A stretch of 64,000 bases of DNA from Pseudodesulfovibrio sp. zrk46 (GTDB taxonomy: Bacteria > Desulfobacterota > Desulfovibrionia > Desulfovibrionales > Desulfovibrionaceae): the NCBI RefSeq assembly GCF_012516435.1, contig NZ_CP051216.1:1242001-1306000 (forward strand). Direction: 5' to 3'. The translations under genes were made by a program, and so were the position numbers. The notes beneath the pieces were generated by a model. That model ran no database searches and was not told the DNA's origin. It was given only the letters and a program-made list of their open reading frames with translations. This document shows, one piece after another, positions 9,131-17,146 of the stretch; the stretch's first letter is position 1; the number at the start of each line of letters is the position of its first letter.

Positions 9131-9284
9131 ACATTTTCCTTTTAGGATTTTGTGTTCCCGCTGGGTCACCAAAACACCTGCGGGGTGCCTAAGGAAAGGT
9201 ATGGACTTTTTGGGTGGACAAAAAAATAAGCTAAACCCTCCCAACAATGCCTTTTTGAACGTTGGAAGGGTTTAACAGGGTTTT

Positions 9285-9962
9285 CTACTTCTTAGGGCGT
9301 CCCTGACCACTCTTGTACTGAGATGGCAGGTGCCTCCACATAATGTGGAACGCATTTTTGAGCAGTTGGCCGGGAGCCTCTTTATGAATTTCATTGAAAT
9401 AACTCTCGCGGGTCAGAGTTCCCTTAGGAGTTTTCAGTATATCGCGAAAAATAGGGAGCAAGTAATCAAAAGACGTTGCCCATGCCTCACATGGCCCGTC
9501 GCAATGCATCGTAATGGTTTGCCCCTCCATGAGCTCGGTAACCTGCTTTTCAAGCTCTTCATTCCTTTTCAAGGCGGCTTTCAAATCCTTCTTTAGGGCA
9601 CGCTCAGAATCGGTTTCGTCCGCAGACGAAGGAAGAGAATCCCACCCAAGCTCAGGGTGATTTCGTATGAGTCTCTCAACGTCCTTCTCATCAAAAGCCA
9701 AATGGTCAACATGAGCAGGCTCGTACTCAGGACGATCATACCCATCATTGAAAATACGATATGAGCTTGCCGGACCAGCCTCAGTGCACCTGTAGAATAT
9801 ATCGCCAGTCTCATCATTTACGATTCTTTTAACAACAAGCCATGGAGGCAATTCCCCAATCCTGATAAGCCTATAGAGCTCAACAACCCCATCCATACCA
9901 GGACACCTTTTGAACAGTTCTTTGGCGTTGTACCCTTTCAACAACGTAATTATTTGTTCCAT
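9285..9962 (-). CDS. Unrecognised island protein, first gene of the minus operon
   Basis: A 225-residue protein. The start is ATG at 9962 with AAAGGA seven bases upstream. It is acidic and soluble, with a probable coiled-coil segment around ALKRNEELEKQVTELM and a basic C-terminus ending QYKSGQGRPKK. It has no recognised motif and no signal peptide. It lies about 150 bases upstream of the AlpA-like gene on the same strand and closest to the tRNA-Phe end of the island. A gene here would often be an integrase in tRNA-linked islands, but it has no tyrosine or serine recombinase signature (no R..HxxR..Y pattern). Confidence 0.65.
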   Translation of the reverse strand: MEQIITLLKGYNAKELFKRCPGMDGVVELYRLIRIGELPPWLVVKRIVNDETGDIFYRCTEAGPASSYRIFNDGYDRPEYEPAHVDHLAFDEKDVERLIRNHPELGWDSLPSSADETDSERALKKDLKAALKRNEELEKQVTELMEGQTITMHCDGPCEAWATSFDYLLPIFRDILKTPKGTLTRESYFNEIHKEAPGQLLKNAFHIMWRHLPSQYKSGQGRPKK

Positions 9963-10147
9963 ACAATCCTTTTGGTTATGAAAGGGGGCACAATGCCACA
10001 TCCTCGTTTCTTGTCAATGCAACCACATATAATAACGTAATAAATGACTGCGCGCTCACTCGTCATACATATGCGGCCAGACAACTAAATTATTGCCTCT
10101 GTGGTAATCGAACATCAGCGCTCAAAATCTGGCGTAGAAAACACGAC
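9963..10147. other. Intergenic region at the island end
   Basis: This region holds no gene I can support. A TTGACA reads on the minus strand at 10012-10017, about 50 bases before the ATG at 9962, but no good -10 box follows at the right distance. The right half leads into the GTGGCA repeats at 10148. Confidence 0.35.
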
Positions 10148-10203
10148 TTGTGGCAAATTCGTGGCAGAATGAAATCAAAACAATTTGTGGTAAATTCGTG
10201 GCA
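10148..10203 (+). repeat. Pair of 19-bp repeats built from GTGGCA units
   Basis: TTGTGGCAAATTCGTGGCA at 10148-10166 recurs at 10185-10203 with a single C-to-T change, the copies being 37 bp apart. Inside each copy GTGGCA (or GTGGTA) is repeated at an 11-bp interval, one DNA turn, so four units face the same helix side. They lie 60-115 bp from the 3' end of tRNA-Phe, where integrase arm-type or excisionase sites occur in tRNA-linked elements. The sequence is certain; the function is inference. Confidence 0.6.
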
Positions 10204-10210
10204 ATATAAA

Positions 10211-10254
10211 AACAAACAAAAAAGGCCCTTACGAAGATTTCTTCGTAAGGGCCT
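10211..10254 (-). terminator. Rho-independent terminator of tRNA-Phe (copy 1)
   Basis: A near-perfect stem (AGGCCCTTACGAAGA with TCTTCGTAAGGGCCT, 2-base loop, 10223-10254) lies ten bases past the tRNA 3' end and is followed on the minus strand by TTTTTT. Confidence 0.85.
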
Positions 10255-10263
10255 GATTTTCAA

Positions 10264-10339
10264 TGGTGCTCGGGGACAGAATTGAACTGCCGACACGGGG
10301 ATTTTCAGTCCCCTGCTCTACCGACTGAGCTACCCGAGC
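10264..10339 (-). tRNA. tRNA-Phe (GAA), copy 1
   Basis: A 76-base cloverleaf: acceptor GCTCGGG with CCCGAGC, D-arm GCTC...GAGC, anticodon loop CTGAAAA (anticodon GAA), T-arm loop TTCAATT, and an encoded ACCA end. It is identical to the copy at 15033. Its 3' end faces the accessory island, the usual side for tRNA-targeted integration. Confidence 0.97.
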
Positions 10340-10354
10340 GCCGGTGAGGAGTTG

Positions 10355-10383
10355 TGTTTAGCGAAGCAGGAGTTGCTTGGCAA
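10355..10383 (-). promoter_or_regulatory. Probable tRNA-Phe promoter (copy 1)
   Basis: On the minus strand TTGCCA, 17 bases, then TAAACA, ending 15 bases before the tRNA 5' end. The same arrangement is kept upstream of the second tRNA-Phe copy (TTGCAA-N17-TAAACA), so the box positions are supported by duplication. Confidence 0.5.
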
Positions 10384-10414
10384 GTCTTTTTTTCTGCTTA
10401 CGATTCTTATCAAG

Positions 10415-11497
10415 TCACGACACAACACATTTGTCCGCAGCGGTGAAATCACTTCCGGCAGGGAATACAACCAGGTCTTCGACATCCTGATATATCCCGA
10501 TTCGCTGTCCGATGGCGTGTTGATGATGGCTCGGGACCAAGGCCTGCACCTGTTCGCCGTTGGCCAACTGGAGCGTGTAGAGAATGGTCGGGCCTCGGAA
10601 CGTCTTTTCCGAAATGATTGCCTCATGTTCACTGTCATCGTCATGCACCACATCTTCTGGACGGATCAGGACGCTGACCTCACAACCTGTTTCGCATGGA
10701 ACCGAAATCACGCCTCTCAAAGTGCCCAGAGCGGTTTCCACCACGCCCTCTTCCTGCACAGTTCCTTTGATAAACGTCCCTTCCCCAACAAACCCGGCAA
10801 CAACCGTATTTGCAGGAAAGTGATAGACAGCATGCGGGGCATCCCACTGTTGCATCTCTCCGCAAGACAGCACTCCGACCTTATCGGCCATGGCAAATGC
10901 CTCGTTCTGATTATGCGTCACCATGAGCGCCGTGATGGACCGCGCTTTGAGGATGTCTCGAATCTCGGCCGAGAGGGATTCACGAAGAGCCACATCCAAA
11001 TTGGAAAACGGCTCGTCCATGAGAAGCAATTTGGGTTCGGGAGCCAAGGCCCGAGCCAGAGCAACCCGCTGTTGTTGCCCGCCCGACAGCTCATGGGGGT
11101 ATTTGCTCTGCTCTCCGGCAAGGCCCACGGTCTCGAGAAGCTCATCCACACGTTGTTGCTTTGCCTGCTTTGAAACACCCTCCAGACCAAAGGCGACATT
11201 GTCGGCCACTGTCAGATGGGGAAAGAGGGCATAGTCCTGAAACACCATGCCGATATTGCGGTTCTCCGGGGCGACGTAGGTGGGTCCGGCAACCATTTGA
11301 CCGTCAATGGCGATGGAACCGCTCGCGATGTCTTCAAATCCAGCGATGGTTCGCAACAACGTGGTCTTGCCGCAGCCGCTGGGGCCGAGTAGGCAGCCGA
11401 TCTCCCCTTCCTCAAGGGAAAAGGTGACATTCTTTACGACATGAAAATCGTCATAGAATTTATGGATATTCCGGACTTCGAGCAGATTTTTACGCAT
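10415..11497 (-). CDS. Ferric iron ABC transporter, ATP-binding protein (FbpC-like)
   Basis: An ATPase of 360 residues that powers periplasmic-binding-protein-dependent iron uptake. It has Walker A GPSGCGKTT, Q-loop, signature LSGGQQQR, Walker B LLLMDEP and switch VTHNQ. A C-terminal TOBE-like regulatory domain of about 120 residues follows. The start is ATG at 11497 (MRKNLL), just after the permease stop; the frame is open further upstream, but that part overlaps the permease gene. Third gene of the fbp-type operon. The specific substrate is inferred from the binding protein and permease. Confidence 0.88.
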   Translation of the reverse strand: MRKNLLEVRNIHKFYDDFHVVKNVTFSLEEGEIGCLLGPSGCGKTTLLRTIAGFEDIASGSIAIDGQMVAGPTYVAPENRNIGMVFQDYALFPHLTVADNVAFGLEGVSKQAKQQRVDELLETVGLAGEQSKYPHELSGGQQQRVALARALAPEPKLLLMDEPFSNLDVALRESLSAEIRDILKARSITALMVTHNQNEAFAMADKVGVLSCGEMQQWDAPHAVYHFPANTVVAGFVGEGTFIKGTVQEEGVVETALGTLRGVISVPCETGCEVSVLIRPEDVVHDDDSEHEAIISEKTFRGPTILYTLQLANGEQVQALVPSHHQHAIGQRIGIYQDVEDLVVFPAGSDFTAADKCVVS

Positions 11498-11499
11498 AG

Positions 11500-13164
11500 C
11501 TATTTCTCCGACTGCCGGGTGAGCAACAGCACCGGCACAAGGCCCACGAGGATGAGAACCACGGCGGGAATGGCCGCAAGCTCCCACTCGCCCTCAGAGG
11601 TGTATTCGAAAATTTTCACGGCAAGGGTGTCCCAGCCAAATGGCCGCATCATCAACGTAATGGGCATTTCCTTCATGACATCCACCAACACGAGGATGGC
11701 ACCGGCCATGAGCCCTTTGTTGAGCATGGGTAGATAGATGCGCCGCAGCAAGGCCAACCCGCTTACGCCCATTGTTCGAGCCGCTTCCCCGATGGAAGGA
11801 GTGATACGCTGCATCGCGCTGTCTACGGAGCCAAATGCGGCCGCCATAAATCGGACGACATAAGCCACAATCATCAACCCCAGTGACCCTTGAATGATGG
11901 GAGAGACCTTCCCGTCTGTGACGCCACTGACAAGATGGATCAGGGCAGCGTCCAACCAAGAGGCTGGGATGAATATGCCCACAGCCAAGACAGTACCGGG
12001 GAGCGCGTATCCAAGCGTTGCAATCCGGGATGTCCAGGTCATGACATGGCCAGGGTCGTTCCGTTTCGCAAAAGCCAGAACCATCGCGCACAAGGTGGTG
12101 GCAGCGGCCCCCGTCAAGCCGAGAGAAAGTGTCTTCACGCTGTAAGACACATACCTGACGGCATCGGGCCCAACGACCTCCCACGCCCAGAAAGCCAGTT
12201 GAATGCACGGGACGGCAAAAGCCAACATGAACACCAGTAAGGACGCTGCAAAAGCTGCCCACTTGCCAAATCCTGTGAGCTTGAGCCGTTCAGCCTGGCT
12301 CGAACGACCTGCTTCCGTGAATCGCATTCGGGCACGCATACGCTGCTCCATAACCAGAGCAATCAGGACGAAGATGGCCAGCACCGAAGAAAGCTGGGCG
12401 GCACTCTCCAGAGAGAAGAGCCCAAACCATGCCTTGTAAATGGCATTAGTAAACGTGTCGTAGTTGAAGATGGACACCGCACCAAAGTCGGCCAGGGATT
12501 CCATGCAGACGAGCACCAGCCCCGCAGCGATGAAAGGCCGGGCCATTGGCAAGGCAACTTTGAAAAACGCTCGGGACGGCTTCATGCCCAAAGTGCGCGC
12601 CGCTTCCATTGCGGTGCGACCTTGCGTCATGAATGCGCTTCGAGCCATCAGGTAGACATAGGGATAGAATGCCAAAGACAAGATGGAGGCCACGCCCACA
12701 ACGTTGCGGATGTCAATGAATCCCATGGAGGGAAACGCTGCGCGGAGTGCCGTCTGCACTGGCCCGGAAAAATCGAACAGGCCGAGATACACGAAAGCGA
12801 AGACGTATGGCGGAACGGCAAAAGGAAGCACCAACGCCCACGCGAAAAATTTACGCCCCGGATAGTCACAGGCTCCTGTGAGCCATCCCAGGCCAACGCC
12901 CATGACAGCCGTCAAGGGCACAATGCAGAGGAGCAGGAGCGCGGTGTTGGCAACCAGTGTGGCAAGAACATTCTCCGCAAGGTGCTGCCAGACGTCCTGC
13001 TGCGGGATCAGCAGATGTCCTACGATCACCAGCAGCGGAACAGATGCCACCAAGGCGAGCAGCGCCGCCCCTGCAAACCAGCCCGGGGACTGGAGGCGAA
13101 AGAGACGCCGCCGGGGAGGCGACAGGGTCTCCCCGGCGGTGTGTACTTTCAAGGATTCAGACAT
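11500..13164 (-). CDS. Ferric iron ABC transporter, fused permease (FbpB-like)
   Basis: An inner-membrane permease of 554 residues made of two tandem permease units, about 12 membrane segments, as in the FbpB/SfuB/CysW-like iron permeases. Each half carries an EAA-type loop for the ATPase (MEAARTLGMKPSRAFFKVALP and GEAARTMGVSGLALLRRIYLP regions). The gene starts three bases after the binding-protein stop and is followed immediately by the ATPase gene. Confidence 0.88.
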   Translation of the reverse strand: MSESLKVHTAGETLSPPRRRLFRLQSPGWFAGAALLALVASVPLLVIVGHLLIPQQDVWQHLAENVLATLVANTALLLLCIVPLTAVMGVGLGWLTGACDYPGRKFFAWALVLPFAVPPYVFAFVYLGLFDFSGPVQTALRAAFPSMGFIDIRNVVGVASILSLAFYPYVYLMARSAFMTQGRTAMEAARTLGMKPSRAFFKVALPMARPFIAAGLVLVCMESLADFGAVSIFNYDTFTNAIYKAWFGLFSLESAAQLSSVLAIFVLIALVMEQRMRARMRFTEAGRSSQAERLKLTGFGKWAAFAASLLVFMLAFAVPCIQLAFWAWEVVGPDAVRYVSYSVKTLSLGLTGAAATTLCAMVLAFAKRNDPGHVMTWTSRIATLGYALPGTVLAVGIFIPASWLDAALIHLVSGVTDGKVSPIIQGSLGLMIVAYVVRFMAAAFGSVDSAMQRITPSIGEAARTMGVSGLALLRRIYLPMLNKGLMAGAILVLVDVMKEMPITLMMRPFGWDTLAVKIFEYTSEGEWELAAIPAVVLILVGLVPVLLLTRQSEK

Positions 13165-13167
13165 GGT

Positions 13168-14169
13168 CTATTTGTACCCTGCGCGGTCCATCAGCTTGAT
13201 GGCTGCGGCCTGATACTCGCCATACTTGGCGACATTCATGGGGTTGCCCTTGAACTCGCCCCAGGCTGCGACAACAGGGTCAGCCTTGACGGATTCGTTG
13301 GCGGGGAATTCCATGTTAAGGGAAGCGAACTTGCCCTGCGCTTCGGCAGAAGAGAGCCACTCGAGCAGCTTCACGGCTTCAGCCTGATTCTTGGCATGTT
13401 TGGTGACGCCTGCGCCGGAAACATTCATGTGAACGCCGGTGGTCTGCTGATTCGGCCAGAAGATAGCCAGCGGCAGGTCGGGGTTCTTCTTGAGCAGACG
13501 GCCAAAATAGTAGGTGTTGACCACAGCCACATCGCCGACACCGGCAACAACGGCTTCCAGAGCCTTGGTGTCACTTGAGAAAGGCGCCACAGGCATGTTG
13601 GCAACCCAGGACTTGACGATCTTTTCGGTCTCGGCCTCGCCCTTTTCAGCGATCATGGAAGCGACCAGAGACTGGTTGTAAACTTTCTTGGAAGTACGGA
13701 GCAGCAGACGGCCTTTCCATTCGTCAGAACCCAGCGCTTCATAGGTGGAAAGCTCGGACGGATTAACCTTGTCCTTGTTGTACACGATGGTGCGTGCACG
13801 GACAGACAGGCCGACCCAACGATTCTGCGGGTCACGGAGATGCGTAGGGATGTTCTCGGTCAGCACTGCGGAATCCAGAGGCTGCAGGACGCCTTCCTCG
13901 GCAGCATGCCAGAGATTACCCGCATCAACGGTGATGAAGAGGTCTGCAGGAGTATTTGCGCCTTCGGCCTTGATGCGTTCCAACAGTGCGCCGGCCTTTC
14001 CGGTGATGTACTTGACCTCAACGCCGGTCTTGGCGGTGTAGGCTTCGAACAGCGGCTTGATGAGATGTTCTTTGCGTGCAGAGTAGACAACTACTTCACT
14101 GGCAAAAGCAGAGACGGTCCAGGCCGCGACCAGCAGGGCGGTCAAAGAAAGGGTAATCAGTTTTTTCAC
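13168..14169 (-). CDS. Ferric iron ABC transporter, periplasmic binding protein (FbpA/FutA-like)
   Basis: A periplasmic Fe(III)-binding protein of 333 residues. The start is GTG at 14169 behind AAGGAG. Residues 1-24 are a signal peptide ending AFA. The mature protein begins EVVVYSARKE, the typical start of this family, and carries the VNTYYFGRLL block whose paired tyrosines ligate iron in FbpA. It is the first gene of the operon and would hand iron to the permease/ATPase. A Fur-like site lies about 32 bases upstream of the start codon. Confidence 0.9.
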   Translation of the reverse strand: MKKLITLSLTALLVAAWTVSAFASEVVVYSARKEHLIKPLFEAYTAKTGVEVKYITGKAGALLERIKAEGANTPADLFITVDAGNLWHAAEEGVLQPLDSAVLTENIPTHLRDPQNRWVGLSVRARTIVYNKDKVNPSELSTYEALGSDEWKGRLLLRTSKKVYNQSLVASMIAEKGEAETEKIVKSWVANMPVAPFSSDTKALEAVVAGVGDVAVVNTYYFGRLLKKNPDLPLAIFWPNQQTTGVHMNVSGAGVTKHAKNQAEAVKLLEWLSSAEAQGKFASLNMEFPANESVKADPVVAAWGEFKGNPMNVAKYGEYQAAAIKLMDRAGYK

Positions 14170-14200
14170 GTTAAGCTCCTTGAAGCGTTTTTGCTGAAAT

Positions 14201-14215
14201 TGAAAATGAATCTCA
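14201..14215. promoter_or_regulatory. Fur-like box upstream of the iron transporter
   Basis: TGAAAATGAATCTCA matches the palindrome TGAAAATNATTTTCA, as I recall it for Desulfovibrio Fur, at 12 of 14 defined positions. It lies 32 bases upstream of the binding-protein GTG, consistent with iron repression. It also lies about 130 bp from mntP on the other strand. Confidence 0.5.
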
Positions 14216-14340
14216 GCCGCAAGTAGCCACACAACGTCACTGTGTCAATAAAATTCTGACCATTTTGGTCAAGATTATAATTAACTCATATGTTGTGATA
14301 CGAAGAAAAGCCGATTACCACCGGGGTCACAGGAGAACGT

Positions 14341-14922
14341 ATGGGAAGCATTGAACTCGTTACCATTGCCATCGCACTTGCCATGGATGCCTTTGCCGTT
14401 GCCATTGCAACGGGTGTTGCACTGAAAACCGTCAGCCCCCGGCAGACCTTTCGTCTGGCGTGGCACTTTGGGCTGTTTCAGGCCTTGATGCCCATTATCG
14501 GCTGGTATTTAGGGAGCACTGTACGTGCGTACATTGAGGCGTATGACCACTGGATCGCATTCGTGCTGCTTGGCTACATCGGCTTCAACATGATCAAAGA
14601 GGCATTCGAGGACGATGATGAGGCCAAAGGTGATCCCACTAAAGGGATGACCCTCGTCGTGCTCTCCGTTGCCACAAGTATCGATGCCTTGGCCGTGGGC
14701 CTCAGCTTGTCCATGCTGGGTCTGTCCGTCTGGTGGCCCGCCCTGATCATAGGCATCGTGGCTGTCCTGTTCACGGCAGTGGGCCTTCATATCGGCAAAA
14801 CGGCTGGGCAGGCGAAAAGCATCAGCAAATACGCCGAACTCCTCGGGGGCGTTGTTCTCTTCATCATTGGAGTAAAGATTTTGTGGGAACATGGTGCGTT
14901 GACACCGATTCTCAACTTGTAG
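14341..14922 (+). CDS. mntP: Manganese efflux pump MntP
   Basis: A six-helix membrane protein of 193 residues of the MntP/YebN (DUF204) family, which exports Mn(II). It has two homologous halves, each with the family's acidic motif: AMDAFAVAI near residue 15 and TSIDALAVGLS near 112. AGGAGAACGT precedes the ATG. It diverges from the iron transporter, so iron import and manganese export face each other across a short regulatory region. I looked for a yybP-ykoY-type manganese riboswitch in the 110-base leader and do not see one. Confidence 0.93.
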   Translation: MGSIELVTIAIALAMDAFAVAIATGVALKTVSPRQTFRLAWHFGLFQALMPIIGWYLGSTVRAYIEAYDHWIAFVLLGYIGFNMIKEAFEDDDEAKGDPTKGMTLVVLSVATSIDALAVGLSLSMLGLSVWWPALIIGIVAVLFTAVGLHIGKTAGQAKSISKYAELLGGVVLFIIGVKILWEHGALTPILNL

Positions 14923-14994
14923 CAGCGAATGGCTGGCATTTTTGCCACCAATGCCCCGCGCCAAATCAGGCAGGAACTGCCGGAGCAAAAGAAA

Positions 14995-15022
14995 AGGGCT
15001 TTCATCTTGCGATGAAAGCCCT
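14995..15022 (-). terminator. Terminator of tRNA-Phe (copy 2)
   Basis: A 12-bp stem (AGGGCTTTCATC with GATGAAAGCCCT, 4-base loop) lies ten bases past the tRNA 3' end and is followed on the minus strand by TTTTCTTTT. It may also stop mntP transcripts arriving from the other side. Confidence 0.8.
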
Positions 15023-15032
15023 ATATCTTCGA

Positions 15033-15108
15033 TGGTGCTCGGGGACAGAATTGAACTGCCGACACGGGGATTTTCAGTCCCCTGCTCTACCGACTGAGCT
15101 ACCCGAGC
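15033..15108 (-). tRNA. tRNA-Phe (GAA), copy 2
   Basis: All 76 bases are identical to the tRNA at 10264-10339, including the encoded CCA and the GAA anticodon. The flank on its 5' side is also duplicated for about 55 bases with three differences. Confidence 0.97.
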
Positions 15109-15123
15109 GCCGGTAAGGAGTTG

Positions 15124-15152
15124 TGTTTAGCGAAGCCGGAGTTGCTTTGCAA
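15124..15152 (-). promoter_or_regulatory. Probable tRNA-Phe promoter (copy 2)
   Basis: TTGCAA, 17 bases, then TAAACA on the minus strand, at the same distance from the tRNA as in copy 1. Confidence 0.5.
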
Positions 15153-15224
15153 GTCTTTTTTTCATTTCATCAAACTTTTTTGACTTCTCTTCACTTATTT
15201 TCCTCCCCAAAAAGAAGACAGAGC

Positions 15225-15260
15225 AATAAAAAAGAGCTCCCCGATCTCCGGGAAGCTCTT
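15225..15260 (-). terminator. Terminator downstream of the aldehyde oxidoreductase operon
   Basis: The stem AAGAGCT-CCCG with CGGG-AGCTCTT (15232-15260) is followed on the minus strand by TTTTTTATTG. It is the first good terminator after the stop at 15392. Confidence 0.8.
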
Positions 15261-15274
15261 TCCACTTAACTTAT

Positions 15275-15380
15275 CTCGCGGCGAAAGCCGCCCGTGGGAT
15301 TCCTAAGGCCCTCGGCCTTAGGTCGGGTGCAGGGCAGAAGGCCCTGCTCGTCCATTCCTCATCCCGCCGAAGGCGGTTTC
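15275..15380. repeat. Dispersed repeat family A, copy with GGGTGCAGGGC arm
   Basis: This copy reads CGGCGAAAGCCG, GTGGGATTCCTAAGG, CCTTAGG, then GGGTGCAGGGC...GCCCTGCT and a CCGCCGAAGGCGG hairpin. The same modules in the same order occur at 21223-21343 and 38167-38236, each time beside a gene 3' end. Confidence 0.7.
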
Positions 15381-15391
15381 CCCTTTCGCCT

Positions 15392-17146
15392 TTACTCTTC
15401 ATCCTCCAAAGGAGCGCCCATTTCCATGATCCGAGCGGCGTAACCGGTACGCAGCGCCTCGAGATACTCGGTATCGATGGGGCCCTTCCAGGTGGTGATC
15501 TCGGTGTAACGCTTGGGAATCTTCACGGCCAAGGGATTGTAGCCCATGCCGATGCGGAGACGCCAACGCAGCTTCTGCACGCGCTCGCCGATCTCGTCCA
15601 TCTTGCCGTTGAGACCACCGTAGCCCACGGACTCCATGGCCTCGGCAAGGAGGTCGTCCTTGTAGACGCCGCGGGAGAACAGACAACCCACCATGCAGTT
15701 GAGGACGATGCGGCCGCGACCGTCTTCCACGAGGAAGTCGAGCGCCTTTTTCACGTCCTTGTCCTCGTGCTTCTGGTCGTAGGCGTAGCCGCCGGAATCC
15801 AGATGGGAGTGGCGGAAGCCAAGTCCCTCGGACACGAAGAAGACTTCGCCCGTGGCATAACCGGCCATCTCCTGACCCAGTACGCAGGCGTAATCTTCGC
15901 CGCCATAGTGCTCGGCGCACTTGAGGGCGCCCTGCGCCAGCAGACGATAGAAGTCGTTCGGCGGACGGCTCAGGAGCTCCACGGCCTCCATGTAGGTCTC
16001 GGCGTCGCCCCACTTGAGAGTGACCTGCGTCTCCTTCTCGCTGATGACGCCCTTCTCAAAGGCCTCGGTGGCCCAAGCCAGCGCGACACCGGCGGACATG
16101 CAGTCGAGACCTTCCTTTTCGATGACGTCGAGGACACGGAGCACCTGCGCGGCGTCCGTGATCTCCAACATGCCGCCGCAGGAGAAGATGGGCTCGTAAT
16201 CGTAGCCCACCTGACGGTAGAGATACTGGTTGTTGGCCTGGAACTGCTCGCGCACGAAGCCGACGTGGATACAACCCACCGGACAGCCCGCGCAGGCGGC
16301 GTTTCTCAACAACGTATGGTCGGCAAACGTCTCACCGGAGATATTGCTCGCCTCAGGACTGGTGGTCTGCTGCAGGTTCTTCCACGGCAGGGACTTGAGC
16401 TCGTTGAGCGGGTTGATGTTCACGGCCGTGCCGAGACCATGGTACTTGGACATCATCTCGGTGGTGGTGAGCTGCTCGAAGATATGCTTGTAGAGCTTCG
16501 GATATTCCTTGGTCTGGGGCAGCTCGAAGCCGCGGTCGCCGAGGATGCAGATGGCCTTGAGGTTCTTGACGCCCATGGCCGTGCCGCCGCCCATGCGCCC
16601 GAAGTGGCGGAAGGTGTCGACGTTGATGCAGGCGTAGGAGGACAGATTCTCGCCAGCCGGGCCGATCCGCATGATGGAGCGTCTGCCCGAGCCCGGGAAG
16701 ATCTTGCGCAGCACGCGTCCGGTGTGGATGGCGTCGAAGCCACGCATGTACTCCACGTCGCGCGTTTCCACACGGCGAGAGCCCACGCACAGGGCGGTGA
16801 GGCGCGGGGCCTTACCGACAACCACCAGCGCGTCCAGATCGGCGAACCGGAGGGACAGGGCGGATTTACCACCAGCGTAACTCTCGGTGTACTGATTGTG
16901 ATAGGGCGAGCGGAAGGCGCAGCATGTCTTGGACATGAGCGGGAAATAGCCGGTGAGCGGGCCAATGGCGAAGATCACGGGCTGGTCCGGGTGATCCCAG
17001 TCCTCGTCCATGAGTCCGAACTCCTCGTACAGGCGCGCGGCCAGGCCGGTGCCGCCGAGGTATTCGCTGCGGCCGGGCCGCTCGATGATATTGGTCTTGC
17101 CCGTGGTCAGATTGACCATCATGACGCGGAAGAAGTCTCTAATCAT
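15392..17146 (-). CDS. Tungsten-type aldehyde:ferredoxin oxidoreductase family protein
   Basis: A 584-residue member of the AOR family, cytoplasmic enzymes that oxidise aldehydes to acids with ferredoxin through a tungstopterin and a [4Fe-4S] cluster. It has the N-terminal pterin-binding domain (YLGGTGLAARL; GRMGGGTAMGVKNLKAI), the cluster cysteines CAGCPVGC and a late Cys pair LNCMVGCLFS. Length is normal for the family (about 600). The start overlaps the ferredoxin stop by one base (TAATG), so the FeS partner is cotranslated. The exact substrate cannot be told; AOR, GOR-like and carboxylate-reducing members look alike at this level. Confidence 0.92.
   Translation of the reverse strand: MIRDFFRVMMVNLTTGKTNIIERPGRSEYLGGTGLAARLYEEFGLMDEDWDHPDQPVIFAIGPLTGYFPLMSKTCCAFRSPYHNQYTESYAGGKSALSLRFADLDALVVVGKAPRLTALCVGSRRVETRDVEYMRGFDAIHTGRVLRKIFPGSGRRSIMRIGPAGENLSSYACINVDTFRHFGRMGGGTAMGVKNLKAICILGDRGFELPQTKEYPKLYKHIFEQLTTTEMMSKYHGLGTAVNINPLNELKSLPWKNLQQTTSPEASNISGETFADHTLLRNAACAGCPVGCIHVGFVREQFQANNQYLYRQVGYDYEPIFSCGGMLEITDAAQVLRVLDVIEKEGLDCMSAGVALAWATEAFEKGVISEKETQVTLKWGDAETYMEAVELLSRPPNDFYRLLAQGALKCAEHYGGEDYACVLGQEMAGYATGEVFFVSEGLGFRHSHLDSGGYAYDQKHEDKDVKKALDFLVEDGRGRIVLNCMVGCLFSRGVYKDDLLAEAMESVGYGGLNGKMDEIGERVQKLRWRLRIGMGYNPLAVKIPKRYTEITTWKGPIDTEYLEALRTGYAARIMEMGAPLEDEE

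Noticed and set aside
9285-9962. First island gene as a recombinase
   Set aside because: No tyrosine- or serine-recombinase catalytic pattern; the sequence looks like a coiled-coil protein of unknown role.
10090-10296. Short minus-strand frame as the tail of an integrase
   Set aside because: No Arg/His/Tyr recombinase motif; it runs through the terminator and into the tRNA.
14233-14340. Manganese riboswitch before mntP
   Set aside because: I could not find the paired yybP-ykoY architecture; only a possible TATAAT is present.
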